Below are positions 25,648 through 34,102 of a stretch of 64,000 bases of DNA, piece after piece; the stretch's first letter is position 1, and the number at the start of each line of letters is the position of its first letter. Source of the stretch: DASQUK01 sp963813485 (lineage in GTDB: Bacteria > Actinomycetota > Acidimicrobiia > Acidimicrobiales > VFJN01). The notes beneath the pieces were generated by a model. That model did no database searches and had not been told where the DNA came from. It saw nothing but the letters and a program-made list of their open reading frames with translations. A program made the translations under genes and the position numbers. The stretch spans positions 310,001-374,000 of the forward strand of contig CAWEZE010000013.1 in the NCBI GenBank assembly GCA_963813485.1, read 5' to 3'.

Positions 25648-26247
25648 GTGGGCCGATCCTCGCACTACTTCTCGCCCTCGCCCGACGTGGCGTCGCGCCC
25701 GTCCAGCGTGCGCCTCGACCTGCCGGACCTGTCACTGGCGCTCCGCACGGACCGGGGCGTGTTCTCCGGGGCCCGCATCGATCCCGGCACCAAGTACCTG
25801 CTGACGGACGCGCCGGCGCCGCCGACCGAGGGTCACCTCGCCGACCTCGGCTGTGGCTACGGGCCCATCGCGCTCACGTTGGCCACCCGCTCACCCCGTG
25901 CGACGGTGTGGGCCGTCGACGTCAACGAACGGGCGCTCGAGCTGACCCGGGCCAACGCTGCAGCCGCCGGCCTCGCCAACGTGCGTGTGGCCACCCCCGA
26001 CGAGGTCCCGGCCGACGTGCGGCTCACCGCCCTGTGGTCGAACCCGCCGGTGCGGGTGGGCAAGCCCGCCCTCCACGACCTCCTCGACCACTGGCTCGGC
26101 CGGCTCGACGCCGACGGCAGCGCGCTGCTGGTGGTCCAGAAGAACCTGGGCGCCGATTCGCTGCACCGGTGGTTGCAGGATCGGGATTGGTCCGTCACGC
26201 GCCTGGGAAGCCGGGTCGGCTACCGCCTGCTCGAAGTGCAGCGATGA
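25648..26247 (+). CDS. Class I SAM-dependent methyltransferase, RsmC-like
   Basis: 199 aa. SAM motif LADLGCGYGPIALTLATRSP, acidic strand VWAVDVNERALELTRANA, and catalytic LWSNPPVRVGKPALHDLL, an NPPxRxGK motif seen in guanine-N2 rRNA methyltransferases of the RsmC/RlmG group. The start GTG 25648 follows a -10-like TACCGT. The open frame extends far upstream across def on the other strand and is not used. Stop and next start overlap as ATGA. Confidence 0.83.
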   Translation: MGRSSHYFSPSPDVASRPSSVRLDLPDLSLALRTDRGVFSGARIDPGTKYLLTDAPAPPTEGHLADLGCGYGPIALTLATRSPRATVWAVDVNERALELTRANAAAAGLANVRVATPDEVPADVRLTALWSNPPVRVGKPALHDLLDHWLGRLDADGSALLVVQKNLGADSLHRWLQDRDWSVTRLGSRVGYRLLEVQR

Positions 26248-26777
26248 CACGGCAGCTCGATCCGACCGGGCTCAAGCGCCTGCACCGCACTTGGCGCCGG
26301 CGGGCGGCGGCACCAGTGGCGCTGATCCTCGACCACGTGCAGTCGCCGTTCAACGTCGGCTCGATCCTCCGGACCGCAGCTGCGTTTCGTGTCGACCACC
26401 TGTGGCTGGTGGGCGACACGGCGGCGCCGACCAACGCCAAGACCGCGAAGACAGCGCTCGGGTCGCAGCGCTTCGTCGAGTGGACGTGGCAGGACACCGC
26501 TCCCGACGCCGCGTCGGCGGCCCGAGACGACGGCTACCGAGTCGTGGGCCTGGAGCTGACCGACGATGCGGTTCCGCTTCCGGAACTGGCGGTCGAGGAG
26601 CCGGTGTGCCTGGTCATTGGCCACGAGGACCGCGGCCTGCCCGCGGCCACGCTGGCCGCCTGTGACGGCGTGACCTACATCCCCCAGCTCGGAAGGATCG
26701 GCTCGCTCAACGTGGCCACCGCCACGGCCATCGCCCTGTACGAGCTGCGCCGCCGGGACTGGGCCGCCGGCGCCTGA
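26244..26777 (+). CDS. TrmH/SpoU family RNA methyltransferase
   Basis: 177 aa, a bare SPOUT domain: LILDHVQSPFNVGSILRTAAAF, LVIGHEDRGLPAATL and YIPQLGRIGSLNVATATAIALYE. The absence of an N-terminal extension is like TrmL and small TrmH enzymes, so a tRNA target is as likely as rRNA. It overlaps the upstream methyltransferase by four bases, so the two probably form one operon for RNA modification. Confidence 0.85.
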   Translation: MTRQLDPTGLKRLHRTWRRRAAAPVALILDHVQSPFNVGSILRTAAAFRVDHLWLVGDTAAPTNAKTAKTALGSQRFVEWTWQDTAPDAASAARDDGYRVVGLELTDDAVPLPELAVEEPVCLVIGHEDRGLPAATLAACDGVTYIPQLGRIGSLNVATATAIALYELRRRDWAAGA

Positions 26778-26833
26778 CCCTACCGGCGAAACCCCTGCGG
26801 CCCGCTCCGGGGGCGGTGCCTAGCCTCTCGTTG

Positions 26834-28072
26834 GTGACCTCCGAGACCGTGCGCACCATCACCGACGACGAGTTCGGCGACTTCATCAACGTCGTCATGA
26901 CCGCGTTCCTCGCGCCGCCGTCGTCGCCGGAGGACATCGAGGCCCGCCGGGTCGCGTTCGACCTCGACCGCTGCCTCGGCGCCTTCGACCGCAACGGACG
27001 CCTCTGCGGTGTCGCCCGGGCCTTCCCCACGGAGCTGACGGTCCCCGGCGGCACCGTGGCGGCGGGCGCCGTCAGCTCCGTGGGCGTGCTCCCCACGCAC
27101 CGCCGCCAGGGACACCTCAGCCGCATGATGCGCAGCCAACTCGACGACATCGCCACCCGCGGCGAGCCGGTGGCCACCCTCGTGGCCGCCGAGTACCCCA
27201 TCTACGGCCGCTACGGCTACGGCCTGGCGGTCGAGGCCTGCGAGCTGCACCTCGACGCCGCCCAAGCGCGGTGGCTCGCTCCTGACGACGAGGGCAGCGT
27301 CGAGCTGGTGGACAACGACACGTTCGCCAAGGTCGTGGTCGACGTCTACGACCGGGCGCGGCGCACGTTCCCGGGCCACATCAGCTACGAGACCTTGCGC
27401 TGGGAGGTGTTCGCCGGCGTGCGCTCCTGGCCCGATGGCGACGACGACGCCCGGCGGAAGGCCACCAAGGTCGTCTGGTACGACGCCCAGGGCGAGCCCC
27501 AGGCGGCCACGGCGTACTCGGTGGACGATCGCTGGGAGCACAACCGCCCGGCGGGGACACTGTCGGCCGGCGTGCTGGTGGCAACGTCGGGGCATGCCGA
27601 GATCGAGCTGGTGCGGTTCCTGGCCGCGGTCGACTGGGTGGCGCAGGTGCACGTCGGCCTTCGACCTCTGGACAATCCGGTCCCGCTGGCGCTCGCCGAC
27701 GCGCGCATGGGTGCGCTCGTCAACCGGTCCGACCACCTGTGGGTGCGGGTGCTGGACGTGTCGGCAGCCCTGACCGCCCGCCGCTACGCCACCGACGGGT
27801 CCCTCGTGCTCGAGGTGCTCGACCCGCTCGGCCATGCCGCCGGGCGCTTCGCCCTCGACGGCGGCCCCGACGGCGCCAGCTGCGCGGCGACCGACGCCGA
27901 GCCCGACCTGGTCGTGCCGGTGGGGGCGCTGGGCGCCGCCTACCTGGGTGGGACCAGCTGGGGCCGGCTGGCGGCGCTCGGGTGGGTGGACGAACGGCGG
28001 GACGGTGCGACGGCCCGGGCGGCGGCCATGTTCGGATCGCCGCGGGCGCCGTGGTGCGTCCTGACGTTCTGA
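26834..28072 (+). CDS. Eis-like GNAT N-acetyltransferase
   Basis: 412 aa. The N-terminal GNAT domain has VSSVGVLPTHRRQGHLSRMM, the acetyl-CoA loop; a second GNAT-like domain follows (FLAAVDWVAQVHVGLRPLD), and the C-terminal part (LVLEVLDPLGHAAGRFALDGG to the end) is SCP2-like. This three-domain order is that of Eis, which acetylates aminoglycosides and protein lysines. The protein ends in Phe, as Eis does, where the C-terminal carboxylate acts in catalysis. GTG 26834 is chosen: TAGCCT (26821-26826) lies seven bases upstream. Confidence 0.8.
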   Translation: MTSETVRTITDDEFGDFINVVMTAFLAPPSSPEDIEARRVAFDLDRCLGAFDRNGRLCGVARAFPTELTVPGGTVAAGAVSSVGVLPTHRRQGHLSRMMRSQLDDIATRGEPVATLVAAEYPIYGRYGYGLAVEACELHLDAAQARWLAPDDEGSVELVDNDTFAKVVVDVYDRARRTFPGHISYETLRWEVFAGVRSWPDGDDDARRKATKVVWYDAQGEPQAATAYSVDDRWEHNRPAGTLSAGVLVATSGHAEIELVRFLAAVDWVAQVHVGLRPLDNPVPLALADARMGALVNRSDHLWVRVLDVSAALTARRYATDGSLVLEVLDPLGHAAGRFALDGGPDGASCAATDAEPDLVVPVGALGAAYLGGTSWGRLAALGWVDERRDGATARAAAMFGSPRAPWCVLTF

Positions 28073-28073
28073 C

Positions 28074-28508
28074 GTGGCGGACCTCGAGGTGGTCGATCTC
28101 GAGCCCGGCGACGCCCGCCTGGACGAGGCGTTGGGCATCCTGCGAGAGCTGCGCCCGCACCTCACCGCGGCCAGCTTCGCGGCGGTGTACGCAGAGGGCC
28201 ACCCCCAGGGACTGCGATTCACGGCCGCGTATGACGGCGACCGCTGCGTGGGTGTGGCCGGCTGGCGGATCGTGGCCACCACCGCCAGCCTGCGCAAGCT
28301 GTACGTGGACGACCTGGTCACGACGGCCGCGGCCCGCAGTACTGGCGTCGGGCGGACGCTGCTCGGCGCCCTGACGCAGCGGGCCGAGGCCGCCGGCTGC
28401 ACCGCCCTCGACCTCGATTCCGGCGTCCAGCGCGCCGATGCCCACCGCTTCTACATGCGCGAGGGCCTGACGATCAGCTCGTTCCACCTCGGCCGCCGGC
28501 TGAGCTGA
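28074..28508 (+). CDS. GNAT family N-acetyltransferase
   Basis: 144 aa, a single GNAT domain: LRKLYVDDLVTTAAARSTGVGRTLLGALTQRAEAAGC and HRFYMREGLTISSFHL. GTG start two bases after the Eis-like stop, so they are co-transcribed. The last 35 bases overlap the convergent hydrolase gene. Substrate unknown. Confidence 0.82.
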   Translation: MADLEVVDLEPGDARLDEALGILRELRPHLTAASFAAVYAEGHPQGLRFTAAYDGDRCVGVAGWRIVATTASLRKLYVDDLVTTAAARSTGVGRTLLGALTQRAEAAGCTALDLDSGVQRADAHRFYMREGLTISSFHLGRRLS

Positions 28509-29337
28509 CAGCACCGGGGGTCGAGGCCTTCGCAGCACCGGACGAGCGCTGGGCCACGAAGAAGTCGTTCAGCCCCTGTGCCAACCCTGCCGGGTTCTGC
28601 ACCATCAGGAGGTGGCCGGCGTCGGGCACCGACAGGCGTTGGGCCCGGGGGAACCACGACTGGATGAGTTCGCTCCCCTCCACGAACCGCGGGGCACTCT
28701 GTGCTCCGAGCACATTGAGCACCGGCTGCGTGACCAGCTCGGCGTCGCCGGGACCGAAGCTCCAGCCCTGCACGGCCGGCATCTCCGCCTGGAAGAACAA
28801 GTCGGCCTCGTCGAGTGCCTCGCGGAAGGCACCCGGGAGCACTCGGTCCAGCACCGCGCGGTAGCCGTCGCCGCACACGTGGCGCAGGAAGCCGTCCACC
28901 GCTCCCGCCGTGTCGCCGGATCTGTAGGCGGCGGCGACGGGCGCCAGAGCGGCCGCGACCTGCTCCGAGCTGGAGATGCCCCGGGCGGCAGGCTCGAGGA
29001 GCGCTACCGAGCGGACGCGTTCGGGCGCGTCGATCGCCAGTTGGAGGGCGACCAGCGCCCCGTACGAGTGGCCCACGATGTGAGCTGTCTGCCAGCCGAC
29101 GTGATCCATCAGCCGCGCGCAGGTGGCGGCGTCTTCGGCCACGGTGAGCGGGCGGTACCCGCCACTCCTGGATCCCCGGAGCCGACGCCGGTATCGCAGG
29201 GTGGAGAACCCGGTGAGCTGCTCGATCAGGGGTCCGTACCACGACACGAAGGGACTGGCATGCACGAGGACGATGCGGTCACCGCCTTCGTGCAGCTCAT
29301 ACGTCAGTTGAACGTCGTCGAACTCCAAACGATCCAT
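28474..29337 (-). CDS. Alpha/beta hydrolase
   Basis: 287 aa. The nucleophile elbow GHSYGAL (Ser) and the C-terminal VPDAGHLLMVQNP (His) fit the alpha/beta-hydrolase fold; the oxyanion region VLVHASPFVSWYG lies near residue 30. Substrate unknown. ATG 29337 is preceded by AGGGG at nine bases. It is divergent from the TetR gene, a common arrangement in which the regulator controls the enzyme. The C-terminal about 25 residues are coded in the overlap with the GNAT gene. Confidence 0.82.
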   Translation of the reverse strand: MDRLEFDDVQLTYELHEGGDRIVLVHASPFVSWYGPLIEQLTGFSTLRYRRRLRGSRSGGYRPLTVAEDAATCARLMDHVGWQTAHIVGHSYGALVALQLAIDAPERVRSVALLEPAARGISSSEQVAAALAPVAAAYRSGDTAGAVDGFLRHVCGDGYRAVLDRVLPGAFREALDEADLFFQAEMPAVQGWSFGPGDAELVTQPVLNVLGAQSAPRFVEGSELIQSWFPRAQRLSVPDAGHLLMVQNPAGLAQGLNDFFVAQRSSGAAKASTPGAVSSAGGRGGTS

Positions 29338-29402
29338 CACACAGCGCCCCTGGACAATCCGCTCCATATTGTCTGTAGTGAATTAATGGCTACTGTAGTG
29401 GA
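29338..29402. promoter_or_regulatory. Divergent operator region, hydrolase / TetR regulator
   Basis: Clearly more AT-rich than its surroundings. It has two direct repeats CTGTAGTG(A/G)A at 29373-29382 and 29393-29402 (period 20 bp), and ACAAT-N9-ATTGT upstream. TTGTCT and TACTGT (29391-29396) form a plus-strand promoter ending six bases before the TetR ATG; GACAAT is a candidate -10 for the hydrolase. The repeats overlap both promoters, fitting autoregulation by the TetR protein. Confidence 0.55.
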
Positions 29403-30038
29403 ATGGCCAGGGCAGTCAAGACCCCCCGCCGCGCCTACCGCTCCCGGCTGCGTGCCGATCAGGCCCAACAGACGCGACGCAGGGTCTTGGAGTCCGCGCT
29501 CCAGCTCTTCGTCGACCGCGGCTATGCCGGAACCACCGTCGCCGCGGTCGCCGACCACGCCGGCGTCTCCCCCGAGACCATCTATCTGTCCCTGGGCGGC
29601 AAGCGAGGATTGCTCGAAGGGGTGATGGACATCACCGGGCCTCACGGCTCAGTTGCCGATGACGACCAGTGGTGGCAGATGGTCGCCCAACTGCCGAGCG
29701 CCTCGGAGCGGCTCGACAAGATGGTGGAGTACAGCTGTCGGATCCTGGCCCGCACCCGCCCGATCCACAGCATCATCCGCGGCGCCGCGGACAAGGAGGC
29801 ATTCGCAGCGGCGCTGGGCCGTCGATTGCTGCAGGAACGCCTGCACAACCAGACCGAGCGAATTCGCCACTACCTCGGCGAGCACCTCAGGCCCGGGCTG
29901 TCGGTTGCGGAGGCAGGAGAGCGGTACTGCGCCCTCGCCAGTCCCGAGCTCTACCACCTGCTCACCGTCGAGTTCGCCTGGACAGCGGACCAGCACCAGG
30001 AATGGCTCACCCACCTGTTGCACACCGAGCTGTTCTGA
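29403..30038 (+). CDS. TetR family transcriptional regulator
   Basis: 211 aa. The N-terminal HTH is RRRVLESALQLFVDRGYAGTTVAAVADHAGVSPETIYLSLGGKRGLLEGV (about residues 24-73); the C-terminal ligand domain is not assignable. The ATG follows a -10-like TACTGT by six bases, so the mRNA is probably leaderless. It likely controls the divergent hydrolase and itself. Convergent with mtnA, with 36 bp between the stops. Confidence 0.87.
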   Translation: MARAVKTPRRAYRSRLRADQAQQTRRRVLESALQLFVDRGYAGTTVAAVADHAGVSPETIYLSLGGKRGLLEGVMDITGPHGSVADDDQWWQMVAQLPSASERLDKMVEYSCRILARTRPIHSIIRGAADKEAFAAALGRRLLQERLHNQTERIRHYLGEHLRPGLSVAEAGERYCALASPELYHLLTVEFAWTADQHQEWLTHLLHTELF

Positions 30039-30074
30039 GCCAGACCAGCTGGCCGACCTGCGTTGCTGACCGGC

Positions 30075-31109
30075 TCAGCCCGGCCGCTCCCCTGCCGCCG
30101 GCCGGACGGTCCGGCGCTCGGTGACGATCGCGGTCACCAGATCGGAAGGCGTGACGTCGAACGCCGGGTTGACCGCCCGGGCACCCGCCGGCGCCACCGA
30201 CCGGCCATGCCAGGCCAGCACCTCCTCGTCGCCGCGGTCCTCGATCTCCACGTGCGACCCGTCTGGTGTCGCCGCGTCGACGGTCGATTCCGGGGCCGCC
30301 ACCAGGAACGGGATCCGGGCACGCTGTGCCGCCAGCGCCAGCGGGTAGGTGCCGATCTTGTTGGCGACATCGCCGTTGGCGGTGATGCGGTCGGCCCCCA
30401 CGACGACGGCGTCCACCAGCCCCTGGGCGATGAGCGAGGGGGCGGCACCGTCGATCACGAGCCGGTAGTCGACACCCATGCGGTCGAGCTCCCACGCCGT
30501 GAGCCGGCTCCCCTGCAGCAGCGGGCGGGTCTCGTCGGCGTAGACGCGGCCCACGGCGCCACGCTCTTGGAGCGCCCGCACCACGCCCAGCGCCGTGCCC
30601 CACTCGACGCAGGCCAGCGCCCCGGCGTTGCAGTGGGTGTGGAGCCGCAGTCCCGAGGACGCGGCGGCTTCGTCCCGGTGCGGGCCGCGCCGGCACAGCT
30701 CGAGCAGCAGGTCCGCACCCCGGCGGGCGATGGCGAGGTTGGCAGCGGCGTCCTCCTCGAGGACGGCTCGCGCCTCCCGCTCCACCGCCTGGACTCCCTC
30801 GTCCAGCCGGCCCGCAACTCGGTCCACGCCCCAGGCCAGGTTGACTGCGGTGGGTCGGGCGCTACGGACGCGGTCGATGGCCTTTGCCACCTCGCCGTCG
30901 GTCCAGCCCTCGCGGTGGCCCTGCCGGACCGCGAGCAGCACGCCGAGCGCACCGGCGGCGCCCAGGGCCGGCGCACCCCGCACCGCCAGGCGACGGATGC
31001 CGTCCACCAGTTCGTCGACGTCGGTCAGCCGTAGGGTGCGTACCTCGTGCGGCAGCACCGTCTGGTCCACGAGGACGATGGCGCCATCCATCCAGTCGAT
31101 GGTCCGCAC
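30075..31109 (-). CDS. mtnA: S-methyl-5-thioribose-1-phosphate isomerase
   Basis: Converts methylthioribose-1-phosphate to methylthioribulose-1-phosphate in methionine salvage. 344 aa with AVRGAPALGAAGALGV, LRLHTHCNAGALACVEWGTALG (catalytic Cys) and VVVGADRITANGDVANKIGTYPLAL (catalytic Asp). The GTG start lies six bases after TAGGGT, so leaderless expression is likely. The metK product SAM is the source of the salvaged compound, which fits the location near metK. Confidence 0.94.
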   Translation of the reverse strand: MRTIDWMDGAIVLVDQTVLPHEVRTLRLTDVDELVDGIRRLAVRGAPALGAAGALGVLLAVRQGHREGWTDGEVAKAIDRVRSARPTAVNLAWGVDRVAGRLDEGVQAVEREARAVLEEDAAANLAIARRGADLLLELCRRGPHRDEAAASSGLRLHTHCNAGALACVEWGTALGVVRALQERGAVGRVYADETRPLLQGSRLTAWELDRMGVDYRLVIDGAAPSLIAQGLVDAVVVGADRITANGDVANKIGTYPLALAAQRARIPFLVAAPESTVDAATPDGSHVEIEDRGDEEVLAWHGRSVAPAGARAVNPAFDVTPSDLVTAIVTERRTVRPAAGERPG

Positions 31110-31115
31110 GACGTC

Positions 31116-31168
31116 ACCCTATGTCTTTGAAGGAAAAGTGGTGCATGGCGCCACTTTTCCTTCAAAGA
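31116..31168 (-). promoter_or_regulatory. mtnA -10 box and 18-bp perfect inverted repeat
   Basis: TAGGGT (31116-31121) precedes the mtnA GTG by six bases. Just upstream, 18-bp perfect arms TCTTTGAAGGAAAAGTGG (31124-31141) and its complement (31151-31168) flank a 9-nt centre, TGCATGGCG. The repeat is AT-rich for this genome, has no T run for termination, and starts 16 bp after the priA stop. It could be an operator, an mRNA 3' end hairpin for priA, or a small mobile palindrome. Confidence 0.6.
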
Positions 31169-31184
31169 ACGCGTCGAGGACGCC

Positions 31185-32915
31185 TCATACCCGCGGCGGG
31201 TCGACGGCCACCCGCAGGCGGCCGGGCGGGCGCGGCGTCGCTGCGAGGGCGTCGCACAGCGTGCGGTGGTCGGGAGCGCGCACCAGCCAGCGGCCGTCGG
31301 AAGGCCCCAGGATCTCCACGCCGAGACACGCGTCGATGGCCCCGACAAAGGCGTCTGCAGCCACCCCCGAGACCTCGGCCATTGCCGTGACCGGCGGGAA
31401 CCGCAGCTGGGTGCGCCGGTCACGCTCGGCCGACGCGACACGTGAGGGGTCGGCGTTCAGCGCTGCCTGGACGACCTCGTGGCGCGGCACATGGGTCTGG
31501 ACGACGAGCCGACCGCCGCCGGCCTTGCCGCCGACCACCCGGGCGGCCCGCGCCAGCAGGCCCAGCGCTTGTTCCGCGGCCCGGTAGCGGGGAGCGAGCA
31601 GCTCCTGGTCGAAGTCGAGGAAGACGACCGCGTCGGCCCGGTCGATCTGATGCAGCGTCGCCTCGGTGCCGACGACCACCCGGGAGCGGGGCACGTCGGG
31701 GATGACGGAGGCGGCCGTCACCTCGTCGACCGGCTCGCCGATCAGCGCCGCGATCTCGTCGCGAACCCGGGTCACACCCTGGCGCAGCGCCCGTAGCCGC
31801 GACGCCCCACACGAGGCGCAGACCGCGGGCCGGACCGTGCCGCAGCGGGCGCACACCAGCTGGTCGCCCGGCTGGGCCACGGCGGCGTCGCACCGCTCGC
31901 AGCGGGCGAGCTCGCCGCACGCCTTGCAGGCCAGCAGCCGCGCCCGGCCCGTCCGGTTGAGGACGCACAGCACCCGCCGGTCACTGCGCAACAGCCGCAC
32001 CAGTGCCGGGGGAAGCAGGCCGGTGCGGGGGTCCTGGCGGCGCATGTCGACAACGTCGACGACCGGCCAGCCGGCGCGCTCGTTCGCGCGCGAAGGCGGG
32101 AGCAGCCGGGCCGCGTCGAGCGCCTCCAGCGACGGGCAGGGCGAGGTCATCACGCATGGCACCCCCGCCCGGCGGGCCCGCTCGAGGGCGACGTCGCGGG
32201 CGTGCCACGTGGGCGCCTGCTCCTGGCGGTGGCCTTCGTCGTGCTCGTCGATCACCACGATGGCCGCGAGATCGCCCACCGGCGCCCAGGCGGCGGCGCG
32301 GGCGCCCACCACGGCGGCGCCCGCCGCCCCGAGCGCCCAGTCCCGCGGATGCCGCGCGACGGGCACGCCCGCGCGCCGCATGACGGCGCCGACCGACCGT
32401 GCCGACGCCGCTGTGGGGCACAGGATCAGCGCGTTGCCCCGGGCGGCGGCGGCGAGCACCACCGGACCGATCGGCGCCGCCGGTGGCAACCGCACCAGCA
32501 GCGACGGACTTGCGGTGGACAGCGCCGCCGTGACCTCCGCATCCACCGCTGATTCGGCGACAGGGGATCGCCGTGGCGCCGCCGGCAGGCCCGTTACCAC
32601 TCGCTCCGGCGACGCGGTCCGCAGCAACGACGCTGTCCGGCCCGCCCAGCGCCACGCAGCCCATTCCGCCAGCTCGATCAGCTCCGGCGTCGGCCCCCGG
32701 CCGGACCATTTGGCCAGGGGGCGCAGCACAACCCCCGGCGGCGGGTCGACGCCGGCGGCGACCACCCATCCCCCGACCCGGCGACCGTGCAGGACGACGC
32801 GGACGCGGTCGCCGACGCGCACCTGGTCCCCGAGGTCATCGGGGACCAGGTAGTCGAACGTCTTGTCGATCGCGGGCTCGTCCGGCAGGACGCGGACGAC
32901 CCGCGCCGGGATCAG
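31185..32915 (-). CDS. priA: Primosomal protein N' (PriA), actinobacterial type without ATPase motifs
   Basis: About 576 aa. The zinc-binding CKACGELARCERC and CARCGTVRPAVCASCG are intact, but the helicase Walker A (GTGSGKT in active PriA) is replaced by RLPPAAPIGPVVL, as is usual in actinobacteria. The conserved N-terminus (PDEPAIDKTFDYLVPDDLGDQVRVGDRVRV) is in frame upstream of the first GTG (32822) with no ATG, GTG or TTG; a CTG at 32915 overlaps the metK stop as CTGA and is my chosen start. It probably still helps replication restart in a structural role. Confidence 0.85.
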   Translation of the reverse strand: MIPARVVRVLPDEPAIDKTFDYLVPDDLGDQVRVGDRVRVVLHGRRVGGWVVAAGVDPPPGVVLRPLAKWSGRGPTPELIELAEWAAWRWAGRTASLLRTASPERVVTGLPAAPRRSPVAESAVDAEVTAALSTASPSLLVRLPPAAPIGPVVLAAAARGNALILCPTAASARSVGAVMRRAGVPVARHPRDWALGAAGAAVVGARAAAWAPVGDLAAIVVIDEHDEGHRQEQAPTWHARDVALERARRAGVPCVMTSPCPSLEALDAARLLPPSRANERAGWPVVDVVDMRRQDPRTGLLPPALVRLLRSDRRVLCVLNRTGRARLLACKACGELARCERCDAAVAQPGDQLVCARCGTVRPAVCASCGASRLRALRQGVTRVRDEIAALIGEPVDEVTAASVIPDVPRSRVVVGTEATLHQIDRADAVVFLDFDQELLAPRYRAAEQALGLLARAARVVGGKAGGGRLVVQTHVPRHEVVQAALNADPSRVASAERDRRTQLRFPPVTAMAEVSGVAADAFVGAIDACLGVEILGPSDGRWLVRAPDHRTLCDALAATPRPPGRLRVAVDPPRV

Positions 32916-34102
32916 AGTCCCAGCGCTGACTTGAGGTCGTCGACCCGGCTCGTCTGCTCCCAGGTGAGCTCCTTGTCGCTACGACCGAAGTGCCCGTACG
33001 CGGCCGTCTTCTTGTAGATCGGTCGGCGCAGGTCGAGGTCGCGGATGATCGCCGCCGGACGGAGGTCGAAGATCTGCTGCACGGCACCGGCGATCTTGCC
33101 CGGATCGACCGTGGAGGTGCCGAAGGTGTCGACGAGGACCGACACCGGGTGGGCGACGCCGATGGCGTAGGCCACCTGCACCTCGCAGCGCTGCGCGGCA
33201 CCGGCCGCCACCACGTTCTTGGCCACCCAGCGGGCTGCGTAGGCCGCGGAACGATCGACCTTGGACGGGTCCTTGCCCGAGAAGGCCCCGCCACCGTGGC
33301 GGGCGGCGCCGCCGTAGGTGTCGACGATGATCTTGCGACCCGTCAGGCCGCAGTCGGCGTGGGGACCGCCCAGCTCGAAGCTGCCGGTGGGGTTGACGAG
33401 CACCCGGTAGTCGTCGTCCTGGAACCGCGGCGGCACCAGCGGCCGGATGACATGCTCGATCAGGTCGGGCTTGATGAGCGTCTCGGCGTCGAGACCGGGC
33501 TGGTGCTGCGTCGAGATGAGGACGGTCTCGAGGCCGATCGGCACGCCGTCCTCGTACTGGAGAGTGACCTGTGTCTTCCCGTCGGGGCGGAGGTAGGGCA
33601 GGATTCCGGCCCGGCGCACCTCGGCCAGCCGGTGCGCCAGCCGGTGCGCCAGCCAGATCGGCATGGGCATGAGGTCGTCGGTCTCGTCGACGGCGTAGCC
33701 GAACATCATGCCCTGGTCGCCCGCGCCCTGGCTGTCGAGGTCCTCTTCGGTCCCGGCGGTGCGCTTCTCGTACGCGGTGTCGACGCCCTGCGCGATGTCC
33801 GGGGACTGCGGGTCGATCGACGTCATGACGCCGCAGGTATGGCCGTCGAAGCCCACGGCCTCGCGGTCGTAGCCGATGCCCTTGATCGTCTCACGGACGA
33901 TGTTGGGGATCTCGACATAGGCGTCGGTGGTGATCTCACCCGCGACGATGGCCAGGCCGGTCGTCACCATGGTCTCGCAGGCCACGCGGGCGACGGGGTC
34001 CTGGACCAGGATGGCGTCCAGGATCGAGTCGCTGATCTGGTCGGCCATCTTGTCGGGATGGCCCTCGGTGACCGACTCGGACGTGAAGGTCCAACGGCTC
34101 AC
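32912..34102 (-). CDS. metK: S-adenosylmethionine synthetase
   Basis: Makes SAM from methionine and ATP; cytoplasmic tetramer. 396 aa with FTSESVTEGHPDKMADQISD, GAGDQGMMFGYA and GGGAFSGKDPSKVDRSAAYAARW (phosphate-binding signature). GTG start overlaps the coaBC stop as GTGA. No SAM riboswitch space exists upstream. Confidence 0.97.
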   Translation of the reverse strand: MSRWTFTSESVTEGHPDKMADQISDSILDAILVQDPVARVACETMVTTGLAIVAGEITTDAYVEIPNIVRETIKGIGYDREAVGFDGHTCGVMTSIDPQSPDIAQGVDTAYEKRTAGTEEDLDSQGAGDQGMMFGYAVDETDDLMPMPIWLAHRLAHRLAEVRRAGILPYLRPDGKTQVTLQYEDGVPIGLETVLISTQHQPGLDAETLIKPDLIEHVIRPLVPPRFQDDDYRVLVNPTGSFELGGPHADCGLTGRKIIVDTYGGAARHGGGAFSGKDPSKVDRSAAYAARWVAKNVVAAGAAQRCEVQVAYAIGVAHPVSVLVDTFGTSTVDPGKIAGAVQQIFDLRPAAIIRDLDLRRPIYKKTAAYGHFGRSDKELTWEQTSRVDDLKSALGL

